In this document: positions 1-6,163 of the stretch, in pieces
Numbering within the stretch: position 1 is the stretch's first letter
Layout of the letters: every line of letters starts with the position of its first letter
Source of the DNA: CAZXMB01 sp964641715
GTDB lineage: Bacteria > Desulfobacterota > BSN033 > UBA1163
DNA: 15,049 nt
NCBI GenBank assembly: GCA_964641715.1
Contig: CAZXMB010000072.1
Location: forward strand, 1-15,049
Reading direction: 5' to 3'
Notes under the pieces: model-generated
Told to the model about the DNA's origin: nothing
Databases searched by the model: none
The model's input: the letters and a program-made list of their open reading frames with translations, nothing else
Program-made: the position numbers and the translations under genes

Positions 1-54
1 TTTCTCCAATTTCCATACCCGCCTGCAATAGACCTTAAACCCACGGCGGTTTAT

Positions 55-83
55 TTGACAAATTAAAAAAAATCTAATAAAAT
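55..83 (+). promoter_or_regulatory. Sigma-70 promoter upstream of ffh
   Basis: A perfect -35 box TTGACA (55-60) is followed after exactly 17 bases by TAAAAT (78-83), five of six matches to the -10 consensus. Transcription would begin near base 90, leaving a leader of about 20 bases that carries AGGAAG just ahead of the ffh start. It probably drives ffh and the genes behind it. The match is direct; activity is inferred. Confidence 0.75.
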
Positions 84-111
84 GAATAACTTGTGATTTT
101 TAGGAAGTCCT

Positions 112-1452
112 ATGTTTGAAAATCTTTCATCCAAACTCGAATCTATTTTTAAGAAATTAAGAGGCCATGGGAAATTAACCGAGCAGAATATCCAGGAGGC
201 CCTCAAAGAAGTCAGGATTGCCCTCCTCGAGGCCGATGTGAATTTCAAGGTGGTCAAGGATTTTATCCAATCTGTCCAGCAAAGGGCAATCGGCCAGGAG
301 GTCATGGAGAGCATCACTCCCGCCCAGCAGCTCATCAAGATCGTGAAGGAGGAGATGACCTCCCTCATGGGTGGCGGGGAGCAGAGGATCAATCTCTCCG
401 GAAGTCCGCCCGTACCGATCATGCTGGTGGGCCTGCACGGATGTGGAAAGACCACCACGGCTGCGAAACTTGCCCGACACTTTCAGGCAAAGAATAAACG
501 TCCTTATCTTATCCCTGCAGATGTCTACCGTCCGGCAGCCATTGAGCAGTTGCAGAAGTTAGGAAGGGAATTGAAAGTCGATTTCTATCAGCCGGAACCC
601 AGCCAGAGCCCACTCGATATCTGCCTCAGGGGAAGGGACGTTGCCTTGAAAGGAGGCTATGACCTGATGCTCATCGATACAGCCGGAAGGCTCCATATCG
701 ATGAGGCCCTCATGCTTGAACTTCGGGAGATAAAAGGTCACCTCAAGCCCAAAGAGGTGATCCTGGTGGCGGATGCGATGACCGGGCAGGATGCGGTAAA
801 CATCGCCAAGAATTTCAGTGAGCGTCTGGGCATCGATGGAATCGTTCTCACTAAAATGGATGGGGATGCCAGGGGAGGGGCTGCCCTTTCCATCCGATCG
901 GTGACCCAGAAGCCAATCAAATTTGTAGGAATGGGAGAGAAGTTAGATGCCCTTGAGGTTTTTCATCCCGATCGGATGGCCTCGAGGATTCTGGGCATGG
1001 GCGATGTGATCAGCCTGATTGAGAAGGCAGAGGTCGCTTATGATGAGAAGAAGGCCAGGGAGCTGGAGCGAAAAATTCGAAAAGATTCCTTCACCCTGGA
1101 GGATTTTCGGGATCAACTCCTGCAGGTTCGCAAGATGGGATCCCTGGAATCGGTCCTGAGCATGATCCCCGGATTACCGAAAAGGATGAAGGGGATGGGA
1201 GGCCTTGATTTCGATGAAAAGCAATTGGTGAGGGTGGAGGCCATCATCAGCTCGATGACCCGCAGGGAACGAATCAATTTTACGATCATCAATGGAAGCC
1301 GAAGACTGAGGATTGCCAAAGGGAGTGGGACAACGGTGCAAGAAGTGAATCAGCTTTTAAAACAGTATGCCCAGGCCAGGAAGATGATAAAACGGTTTGC
1401 CCAGATGGAGAAGAAGGGATTCCATGGAGGAAGAATGAACTTCTTTTCGTGA
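112..1452 (+). CDS. ffh: Signal recognition particle GTPase Ffh (SRP54)
   Basis: Protein component of the signal recognition particle. It binds 4.5S RNA and signal peptides of nascent membrane proteins and docks with FtsY in a GTP-dependent cycle. The 446 residues match the usual length. An N-terminal helical N domain (about 1-85) precedes the G domain, with P-loop GLHGCGKT at 107-114, DTAGR at 189-193 and TKMD at 247-250. The methionine-rich M domain (about 330-446) carries INGSRRLRIAKGSG (393-406), which matches the 4.5S RNA-binding helix. ATG at 112 is preceded by AGGAAG at about 102-107 and a near-consensus promoter. It is the first gene of a run that continues with rpsP 90 bases downstream. 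All GTPase motifs are intact. Identification is secure. Confidence 0.97.
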   Translation: MFENLSSKLESIFKKLRGHGKLTEQNIQEALKEVRIALLEADVNFKVVKDFIQSVQQRAIGQEVMESITPAQQLIKIVKEEMTSLMGGGEQRINLSGSPPVPIMLVGLHGCGKTTTAAKLARHFQAKNKRPYLIPADVYRPAAIEQLQKLGRELKVDFYQPEPSQSPLDICLRGRDVALKGGYDLMLIDTAGRLHIDEALMLELREIKGHLKPKEVILVADAMTGQDAVNIAKNFSERLGIDGIVLTKMDGDARGGAALSIRSVTQKPIKFVGMGEKLDALEVFHPDRMASRILGMGDVISLIEKAEVAYDEKKARELERKIRKDSFTLEDFRDQLLQVRKMGSLESVLSMIPGLPKRMKGMGGLDFDEKQLVRVEAIISSMTRRERINFTIINGSRRLRIAKGSGTTVQEVNQLLKQYAQARKMIKRFAQMEKKGFHGGRMNFFS

Positions 1453-1474
1453 TGGGGACGATTGACCGCAAAGT

Positions 1475-1498
1475 TGGAATGATGGAACAATGAAATAA
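1475..1498 (+). repeat. Short period-8 repeat in the ffh-rpsP gap
   Basis: Three consecutive 8-base words, TGGAATGA, TGGAACAA and TGAAATAA, form a degenerate tandem repeat. The same word type recurs in the rplS-rnhB gap at 4655-4694, which suggests a dispersed spacer-repeat family. The rest of the gap (1453-1542) holds the rpsP ribosome-binding site and no evident terminator. Confidence 0.5.
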
Positions 1499-1542
1499 CG
1501 GGTTTGTTTACCAATTCCGGACGAAGGAGGTGTCCAAGAGAA

Positions 1543-1806
1543 ATGGCTGTTTCGATGAGATTGATGAGGTATGGTGGGAAGAAAAAACCTTTCTATCGCA
1601 TTGTGGTTTCGGATCGTCGTTCTCCAAGGAATGGAAGGTTTATCGAACAGGTAGGGACTTACGATCCCAATAAAGATCCAGGAGAGTTCCATTTTAAAGA
1701 AGAGAGGGCGATTCACTGGCTGAGGAAGGGGGCTCAGCCCACACCGACGGTACGTCAACTTCTGACCCAGGCAGGGGTCTCGAAGAAGTTGGCGGAGAGC
1801 AGATAG
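1543..1806 (+). CDS. rpsP: 30S ribosomal protein bS16
   Basis: Small-subunit ribosomal protein that binds 16S rRNA early in 30S assembly. The 87-residue product starts MAVSMRLMRYGGKKKPFYRI, and the family hallmarks KKKPFYRIVV, SPRNGRFIEQVGTYDP and the GAQPT.TVRQLL segment are all present. The reading frame stays open upstream to 1504, but ATG 1543 is chosen because AAGGAGGTG lies at 1524-1532 and the family begins with MAV. Its neighbours, ffh upstream and a KH protein, rimM and trmD downstream, are the usual bacterial context in which bS16 is co-transcribed with ribosome maturation factors. Nothing is odd in the sequence. Confidence 0.97.
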   Translation: MAVSMRLMRYGGKKKPFYRIVVSDRRSPRNGRFIEQVGTYDPNKDPGEFHFKEERAIHWLRKGAQPTPTVRQLLTQAGVSKKLAESR

Positions 1807-1828
1807 GATTGAAATGCCTTTTCCCAAA

Positions 1829-1943
1829 GGTTGACCCGTTCGAGGGCGCCAAACTGTGCCTTTGAAGGCAGGGGCGAAAAGCGCCGCTTCGGGTCAACCC
1901 TGAACAGGCTCGAGCCTTCGGGCTGGAGTGCCGAAGGGTTGAC
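1829..1943 (+). repeat. Nested palindromic element in the rpsP-khpA gap
   Basis: The word GGTTGACCCG (1829-1838) has its exact reverse complement CGGGTCAACC at 1890-1899. The middle arm can instead pair with a third copy: TCAACCCT (1893-1900) is complementary to AGGGTTGA (1935-1942). Inside are small hairpins: TGCCTT/AAGGCA (1857-1870), the palindrome GGCTCGAGCC (1908-1917), and CCTTCGG (1914-1920) with CCGAAGG (1931-1937). Three related arms, two in one orientation and one inverted, allow mutually exclusive foldings of the transcript. There is no T-tract, so it is not a simple terminator. It may be a mobile palindromic (REP-like) repeat or an mRNA processing structure. Confidence 0.6.
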
Positions 1944-1990
1944 TTTCAGGGATCTCCTTCAGGACTGCTGCTGTAAGTGGAGGTGGGGTT

Positions 1991-2227
1991 ATGAGTGCAA
2001 AGGATTTAATCGAGTATATCGCAAAGGCATTGGTGGACCATCCCGAACAAGTGAGAGTCTCTGAGATTGAAGGGGAGAAGACCTCCGTCATTGAACTCTC
2101 TGTGGCAAAAGAAGATTTGGGGAAGGTGATTGGAAAACAGGGCAGAACGGCCAGGGCGATCCGGATCATCCTGGGGGCCGCTTCTGCCAATTTAGGAAAG
2201 CATTCTGTTTTAGAAATCATCGAATAG
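1991..2227 (+). CDS. khpA: KhpA-like single KH-domain RNA-binding protein
   Basis: A 78-residue protein consisting of one KH domain, with the RNA-binding GxxG loop in VIGKQGRTARAIR (G48-K-Q-G51). In Gram-positive bacteria KhpA pairs with KhpB/Jag in cell-envelope regulation. In the Desulfobacterota its position between rpsP and rimM suggests a role near ribosome assembly, but that is inferred from location. ATG 1991 has GGAGGT at 1979-1984, six bases upstream. The length is normal for the family. The gap before it holds the palindromic element. The gap behind it (2228-2357) shows nothing beyond a CT/GA-rich stretch. Confidence 0.9.
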   Translation: MSAKDLIEYIAKALVDHPEQVRVSEIEGEKTSVIELSVAKEDLGKVIGKQGRTARAIRIILGAASANLGKHSVLEIIE

Positions 2228-2357
2228 GAGAGTCCCGGGAAAATAGTGGTCCTCTCGGGGCGCATTCCTCTCCTCCCTGGCTCCTGCAGGAACAGGCAGG
2301 GATTTTCAAAAAGGATGAGGGATTTCCAGGCTTCTCCGGAAATCTCCACAAGGGTTC

Positions 2358-2885
2358 ATGGAGAGCGATCTTTGCCTGATCGGAAAAGTGGTGAAACCCC
2401 ATGGGGTCAGGGGGAAGATCAAAGTGGATTACTTCGGGGGGGATCTCATCCGTTTTCGAGCTTATCGAAAGATCTACCTCAAGGACGATCTCGGCAGATG
2501 GAAACCCTATGAGGTCCTGAACGTAGCCCCTCAACCTCCCCGTCTTATCCTCCAATTACAAGGAGTCGAAAGAATGCAAGAGGCAGAGTCTCTGACCGGA
2601 AAGGAGATCTATGTCAGGAAGGAGGAGATGCCTGAGTTAGAGAAGGGGGAGTATTACTGGTTCGAGATCCTGGGGGTATCTGTTGAGACGGAGAAGGGGA
2701 AAAGACTTGGAAGGGTGAAGGAGATCTTCCCGACGGGAGCCAACGATGTCTATGTGATCGGGGGAAAGCGTAGGGAGATCTTCCTGCCGGCGACGGAAGA
2801 GGTGATCCAGAGTATCGACCGTGAACGGGGAGTGATGAAAGTGATATGGATGGAAGGTCTATGGGAGGAAGAGGATGAGATTTGA
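2358..2885 (+). CDS. rimM: 16S rRNA processing/ribosome maturation factor RimM
   Basis: RimM binds ribosomal protein uS19 and assists maturation of the 30S head. The 175-residue protein has the two expected parts. The N-terminal barrel (about 1-85) opens LIGKVVKPHGVRGKIKV, and the PRC-barrel (about 95-175) contains YYWFEILGVSVETEKGKRLG and EIFPTGANDVYVI. ATG 2358 is used because homology begins directly after it, although the ribosome-binding site is weak (AAGGG close to the start). Its last 11 bases overlap the start of trmD, so the two are probably translationally coupled, as in many bacteria where rpsP-rimM-trmD-rplS form one operon. Confidence 0.96.
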   Translation: MESDLCLIGKVVKPHGVRGKIKVDYFGGDLIRFRAYRKIYLKDDLGRWKPYEVLNVAPQPPRLILQLQGVERMQEAESLTGKEIYVRKEEMPELEKGEYYWFEILGVSVETEKGKRLGRVKEIFPTGANDVYVIGGKRREIFLPATEEVIQSIDRERGVMKVIWMEGLWEEEDEI

Positions 2886-3633
2886 TATCCTGACCCTCTT
2901 CCCGAACATGTTTTCATCTCCTCTTCAGGAGAGCATTCTCGGAAGGGCGATCGCAAAGGGACTCATCGAGATCCGGATCGTCAATGTCCGGGACTTTGCC
3001 CTGGATCCGCATCAGATCGTCGATGATGCCCCTTACGGGGGAGGGCAGGGAATGGTGATGAAGGTGGAACCCATTGCCCGGGCCATGGATTGGTTGAAGT
3101 CTCAAAGCACTTCTGCGTGGACCATCTATTTGACCCCGCAGGGAAAGACTTTGAATCAGAGGATTGCCCGTGAGCTCTCCGCCCGACCTCACCTCATCGT
3201 CCTCTGCGGTCGATATGAGGGGGTGGATGAGAGGGTGAGGGGACTTTTTATCGATGAGGAAATATCCATCGGGGATTATGTCCTCACCGGAGGGGAGCTG
3301 GCGGCCCTGGTCCTGATCGATGCGGTCTCAAGGCTCCTGCCCGGGGTGTTGGGGTCGGATCGCTCCGCTGAAGAGGATTCTTTCTTTCACTCCCTGCTGG
3401 AGTATCCCCAGTATACTCGACCTTCGAGCTTCAGGGGACTTCCTGTTCCCGAGGTTCTCCTTTCCGGAAACCATTCAGCCATCTCTCTCTGGAGGAGAAA
3501 GCAGGCGCTCAAACGGACCTATTTGAGAAGACCGGATCTTTTAACCGGGGCCAACCTCTCCCGGGAGGATGAAAAACTCCTGGAAGAGATCCTCCGGGAG
3601 TCGCAAGAAGAGAAGCGAAGAGATGGAGGCTAA
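2875..3633 (+). CDS. trmD: tRNA (guanine-N1-)-methyltransferase TrmD
   Basis: SAM-dependent SPOUT enzyme that makes m1G at position 37 of tRNAs reading CNN/GGN codons, preventing +1 frameshifting. The 252-residue protein shows the family signatures in order: FDILTLFPNMF at the N terminus, YGGGQGMVMK, LCGRYEGVDERV, the trefoil-knot SIGDYVLTGGELAALVLIDA, and the C-terminal PSSFRGLPVPEVLLSGNH...WRRKQALKRT...RRPDLL. The start ATG lies inside the end of rimM (11-base overlap). Its own stop overlaps the next methyltransferase gene by 11 bases, indicating tight coupling of all three. No missing motifs. Confidence 0.97.
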   Translation: MRFDILTLFPNMFSSPLQESILGRAIAKGLIEIRIVNVRDFALDPHQIVDDAPYGGGQGMVMKVEPIARAMDWLKSQSTSAWTIYLTPQGKTLNQRIARELSARPHLIVLCGRYEGVDERVRGLFIDEEISIGDYVLTGGELAALVLIDAVSRLLPGVLGSDRSAEEDSFFHSLLEYPQYTRPSSFRGLPVPEVLLSGNHSAISLWRRKQALKRTYLRRPDLLTGANLSREDEKLLEEILRESQEEKRRDGG

Positions 3634-4201
3634 TCTTTACATCGGATTGGTTCATTATCCCATTTATAATAAGAGAGGAGAGGTGGCCACGGCCGCCGTG
3701 ACGAACTTCGATATCCATGATATTGCCCGCTGTGCAAGGATGTTTGGCCTGGGAGGGTTCTTCATCATCACCCCGCTCGAAAGCCAGGTGCAATTGGTGG
3801 AGAGGCTGATCCGCCATTGGGTGGAGGGTGAGGGATCAATTTATAATCCCACGCGGAAGGAGCCTCTCTCCCTGGTCCGTATTTTCAGAAGCATTGATGA
3901 GGCGGAGCAGGAGATCTATCACCTCTGGAAGAAGAGGCCAAAGAGGATTGCGACCGGGGCATCCCTTCCCATCCACCCTCTCGGCTTCGGAAGGTTGAGG
4001 GAATTACTGAAGGACAGGGAAACCCCATTTTTTATGCTCTTCGGAACAGGATGGGGACTGACCCGGGAAGTCAAAGAGAATTCAGACTATATATTGGCAC
4101 CGGTCGAAGGAAAGGGTTATAATCACCTATCCGTCCGTTCAGCCGTAGCCATTATCCTGGACCGGCTGTTAGGAGACAGAATGAGCAGTTCGGAGTCATG
4201 A
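3623..4201 (+). CDS. SPOUT-family RNA methyltransferase (Methyltrn_RNA_4 type, Thermotoga TM1570-like)
   Basis: A 192-residue protein of the SAM-dependent RNA methyltransferase family that often lies directly behind, or is fused to, TrmD. SPOUT-knot features are visible: FFMLFGTGWGL (137-147) and APVEGKGYNHLSVRSAVAII (159-178), the latter forming the SAM-binding knot. The N terminus is YIGLVHYPIYNKRGEVATAA. The frame is open upstream to 3569 inside trmD, but ATG 3623 is chosen because homology starts there and it overlaps the trmD stop by 11 bases. The substrate is not known to me; tRNA or rRNA is inferred from its neighbours trmD and rplS. The last codons (MSSSES) run into a short-word repeat, so the extreme C terminus may be repeat-derived. 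Confidence 0.88.
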   Translation: MEANLYIGLVHYPIYNKRGEVATAAVTNFDIHDIARCARMFGLGGFFIITPLESQVQLVERLIRHWVEGEGSIYNPTRKEPLSLVRIFRSIDEAEQEIYHLWKKRPKRIATGASLPIHPLGFGRLRELLKDRETPFFMLFGTGWGLTREVKENSDYILAPVEGKGYNHLSVRSAVAIILDRLLGDRMSSSES

Positions 4202-4268
4202 GTTCGCCGTTCGGGGAAATTATTTTTAGTTATCTTAAATACTTCGAGCTCAAAACTCCGAGCTTCGA
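4187..4268 (+). repeat. Short-word repeats between the methyltransferase and rplS
   Basis: The words AGTTCGGA (4187-4194), AGTTCGCC (4201-4208) and GTTCGGGG (4209-4216) begin inside the methyltransferase gene and continue past its stop. After an AT-rich stretch comes an imperfect inverted repeat TTCGAGCTC (4243-4251) / GAGCTTCGAA (4260-4269). The core CGAGCTTCG (4259-4267) occurs in the opposite orientation in the rnhB-yraN gap (5418-5426). No T-tract terminator follows. Confidence 0.5.
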
Positions 4269-4292
4269 ACTTATTTTGGAAGGGAGAATAAG

Positions 4293-4646
4293 ATGAATCC
4301 GTTGGAGATGGTCGAAAGAGAACAGTTAAGGACAGATCTTGTCGATTTGAGGGTGGGCGATACCGTTCGGGTCCATGTGAAGATCGTTGAGGGAGATAAG
4401 GAAAGGATACAACCCTTTGAGGGGGTGATCATCCAGAAGAAAGAAGGAGGGATTCGTTCCACCTTTACCGTAAGAAAGATCTCTTACGGAATTGGAGTGG
4501 AGAGGATCTTCCCCTTGCATTCTCCCCGGATCGATCGGATCGATGTGATCAGCCATGGGAAAGTGAGACAGGCCAAACTCTTCTATCTCAGAAACCTGAA
4601 GGGGAAGGCTGCCCGGATTCGAGGCGAAAAGAAACAGGCCAACTAA
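4293..4646 (+). CDS. rplS: 50S ribosomal protein bL19
   Basis: Large-subunit protein at the 30S-50S interface. The 117-residue product carries the family signature blocks: NPLEMVEREQLRTD near the start, FRVGDTV-like LRVGDTVRVHVKIVEGDKER, IQPFEGVIIQKK, TFTVRKISYGIGVERIFPLHSP and the basic C terminus VRQAKLFYLRNLKGKAARI. ATG 4293 has GGAAGGGA at about 4278-4285. Ninety-one bases separate it from the upstream methyltransferase gene. The order trmD-methyltransferase-rplS is also known from other deep-branching and Desulfobacterota genomes. Identification is secure. Confidence 0.97.
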   Translation: MNPLEMVEREQLRTDLVDLRVGDTVRVHVKIVEGDKERIQPFEGVIIQKKEGGIRSTFTVRKISYGIGVERIFPLHSPRIDRIDVISHGKVRQAKLFYLRNLKGKAARIRGEKKQAN

Positions 4647-4654
4647 CACAACCT

Positions 4655-4733
4655 TGGAATATCGGAATAATAGAGTAATGGAACGATGGAGAAAGAAGAA
4701 TTTCTTTGAATATCCAATATTCCATTATTCCAT
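4655..4733 (+). repeat. Inverted block of period-8 spacer repeats between rplS and rnhB
   Basis: Five 8-base words in a row (TGGAATAT, CGGAATAA, TAGAGTAA, TGGAACGA, TGGAGAAA; 4655-4694) are followed by a small hairpin, AAAGAA (4692-4697) / TTCTTT (4702-4707). The same words then appear on the opposite strand (AATATTCC 4716-4723, ATTATTCC 4724-4731). GGAATAAT (4664-4671) pairs exactly with ATTATTCC. The whole block could fold as a long imperfect hairpin. It is AT-rich and lacks a T-run, so it does not look like a standard terminator. Confidence 0.6.
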
Positions 4734-4760
4734 CACCGCATCCATCCGGATGGAATACTG

Positions 4761-5387
4761 ATGCTTTTCCCGTCCCTTCCAGAACAGCCCATGGATTACT
4801 TTGAAAAGATGTATACCCGCCGGGGCTATCAGCGGATCGCCGGGGTGGATGAGGCGGGAAGAGGACCTCTGGCCGGCCCCGTCGTAGCGGCGGCGGTCAT
4901 GCTCCCGCCGGAAGGCATTGGTGAGCGGCTTTTCGATTCGAAAAAGATCTCCGTAAAAAAGAGGGAAGAGCTCTTTGAGGCGATCCGATCAAAGGCGTTG
5001 GGAGTGGGCATTGGAATTGCCAGCCAGGAAGAGATCGACCTGTTCAACATTCTTCAGGCCACACTTAAAGCGATGGCCACCGCTGTTCAGAACCTTCCTC
5101 TCTCTCCCGACTTTGTTCTGATCGATGGGACGCAGGGTATCGAGCTCCCACTCCCGCAAAAACCCATCCGCAAAGGCGACCAGCTTTCAAACTCCATCGC
5201 AGCCGCCTCGATCATCGCCAAGGTGACCCGGGACCGTATGATGCTGGACTGTCATCAGAGGTATCCCCAGTATAATTTTGCAAAACATAAGGGCTACGGG
5301 ACCCAAGAGCATCGGAAGGCGATTGAACGGTTCGGCATCTGTGAGCTTCACCGAAAAACCTTTCGAGGGGTAAAGGAATACCTGTGA
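4761..5387 (+). CDS. rnhB: Ribonuclease HII
   Basis: RNase HII cuts the RNA strand of RNA-DNA hybrids and starts removal of single ribonucleotides misincorporated in DNA. The 208-residue protein has the catalytic set: D30-E31 in GVDEAGRGPLAGPVVAAAV, D122 in VLIDG and D140 in KGDQLSNSIAAASIIAKVTR. It also has the family tail FAKHKGYGTQEHRKAI. A second ATG at 4791 (residue 11) is possible; neither start has a strong ribosome-binding site, and 4761 is chosen because a weak GGATGGA precedes it. It lies between rplS and yraN, a common bacterial arrangement. Confidence 0.95.
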   Translation: MLFPSLPEQPMDYFEKMYTRRGYQRIAGVDEAGRGPLAGPVVAAAVMLPPEGIGERLFDSKKISVKKREELFEAIRSKALGVGIGIASQEEIDLFNILQATLKAMATAVQNLPLSPDFVLIDGTQGIELPLPQKPIRKGDQLSNSIAAASIIAKVTRDRMMLDCHQRYPQYNFAKHKGYGTQEHRKAIERFGICELHRKTFRGVKEYL

Positions 5388-5404
5388 GGGGGGGGAAGGG
5401 GAGA

Positions 5405-5465
5405 AAAATTCCAAATCCGAAGCTCGAAATTCGAAATGGTTTAATTTCTTTATTTCGGATTTGAA
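5405..5465 (+). repeat. Inverted repeat in the rnhB-yraN gap
   Basis: AAATCCGAA (5413-5421) has its exact reverse complement TTCGGATTT at 5454-5462. Between them lie GCTCGAAATTCGAAAT and AATTTC, which can extend the pairing inward. The core CGAAGCTCG (5418-5426) is the inverse of a word in the gap before rplS. The right arm reaches into the bases just upstream of yraN and so may affect access to its start. No T-run follows the stem. Confidence 0.55.
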
Positions 5466-5478
5466 TCCTGTGCAAAAT

Positions 5479-5844
5479 ATGGACAAAAAGAGACTCGGCA
5501 GGAGGGGTGAAGAGGTGGCCCTCCATTTTTTAAGAAGGAAGGGTTACCGCATCATCGAGAAAAATTATGCCTGCAGGATGGGTGAGGTGGATATCATTGC
5601 CAAGGAGAAGGATACCCTTGCCTTCATTGAAGTCAAGACCCGAACCTCCACTGAATTCGGTCCCCCTCAATTGGCTGTGGATCAGAGAAAACAGGAGCAG
5701 CTTTCCAAGGTTGCCCTCTATTTTTTAAAGGAGAGGAATCTCAAAGATGTGAAGGCCCGTTTTGATGTGGTCGCCATTCTTCTTGGCCCGAGAGGGGAAG
5801 AAGTGGAGCTGATCAGGGATGCCTTTAATGTGAGATACGGGTGA
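5479..5844 (+). CDS. yraN: YraN/UPF0102 family protein, restriction-endonuclease-like fold
   Basis: A 121-residue protein of the UPF0102 (YraN) family, whose biochemical role is poorly defined. It has the conserved fold motifs of a PD-(D/E)xK nuclease: GRRGEEVA near the N terminus, E36 and D38 in MGEVDIIA, and E51/K53 in FIEVKTRT. The expected C-terminal RFDVVAI is present. A TTG start at 5461 would add six residues; ATG 5479 is preferred because family members begin close to the LGRxGE motif. No convincing ribosome-binding site is visible for either. It follows rnhB by about 90 bases, a frequent pairing, and ends the block before the thiamin operon. Confidence 0.88.
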   Translation: MDKKRLGRRGEEVALHFLRRKGYRIIEKNYACRMGEVDIIAKEKDTLAFIEVKTRTSTEFGPPQLAVDQRKQEQLSKVALYFLKERNLKDVKARFDVVAILLGPRGEEVELIRDAFNVRYG

Positions 5845-5853
5845 AAAAAGAGG

Positions 5854-5871
5854 AAGGCCCGTTGGCTTTTC
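5854..5871 (+). terminator. Weak candidate terminator after yraN
   Basis: AAGGCC (5854-5859) can pair with GGCTTT (5864-5869), including one G-U pair, around the loop CGTT; a further T and C follow. The stem is short and the T-run poor. It lies 10 bases after the yraN stop and before the thiamin promoter, so the position is right but the structure is weak. Confidence 0.3.
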
Positions 5872-5921
5872 TGCGGTTGACCTTGAAACAGAGTATAACT
5901 TCATCAGAATGAGAGGAACCA

Positions 5922-5950
5922 TTGACAGGTCTTAAATTTCTCATTACAAT
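5922..5950 (+). promoter_or_regulatory. Sigma-70 promoter of the thiamin operon
   Basis: A perfect TTGACA (5922-5927) is separated by 17 bases from TACAAT (5945-5950), five of six matches to the -10 consensus. Transcription would start at about 5957, a few bases before the first paired element of the TPP riboswitch, which is the geometry expected for a riboswitch-controlled leader. Confidence 0.75.
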
Positions 5951-5961
5951 TTAATCAAAAA

Positions 5962-6066
5962 TGCGCTGGGGGAGCCCAAAAGGCTGAGAGTCCCTGTTTT
6001 CTCATATGATTCATGAACAGGGAGACCCCATGAACCTGTCTGGGTAATTCCTGCGAAGGGAAGCGG
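5962..6066 (+). promoter_or_regulatory. TPP riboswitch (THI element)
   Basis: The leader matches the thiamin pyrophosphate aptamer consensus. Closing stem P1 is CGCT (5964-5967) / AGCG (6062-6065). GGGGGAGCC is followed by the conserved GGCTGAGA (5982-5989). An optional P3-type arm TCCCTGTT (5991-5998) / AACAGGGA (6016-6023) comes next, then GACCCC and the highly conserved ACCTG-TCTGGGTAAT-CCTGCGAAGGGAA segment (about 6034-6062). TPP binding should lower expression of thi4, thiDN and thiC. The terminator just downstream indicates transcriptional control. Confidence 0.93.
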
Positions 6067-6076
6067 AGACAAATTG

Positions 6077-6118
6077 AAAGCCGTAATACCTCCCATGGAA
6101 TTACGGCTTTTGTTTTTT
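6077..6118 (+). terminator. Riboswitch-controlled intrinsic terminator
   Basis: A perfect 11-base stem AAAGCCGTAAT (6077-6087) / ATTACGGCTTT (6100-6110) with a 12-base loop is followed by a T-rich run ending at 6118. It sits about 10 bases after the aptamer and 46 bases before the thi4 start, as expected for TPP-dependent premature termination. The competing antiterminator pairing was not worked out. Confidence 0.88.
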
Positions 6119-6163
6119 AGTTGATAAGTCATGGTTAAAGAGAGGAGGATGCGAAGACAGAAG

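Noticed and set aside
1831..2064. 77-codon open frame across the rpsP-khpA gap
   Set aside because: It runs through the palindromic element and into khpA in a different frame, and shows no recognisable protein features.
4655..4733. CRISPR-like array or Rho-independent terminator after rplS
   Set aside because: Units are only 8 bases, degenerate and without spacers, and there is no GC-rich stem followed by a T-run.
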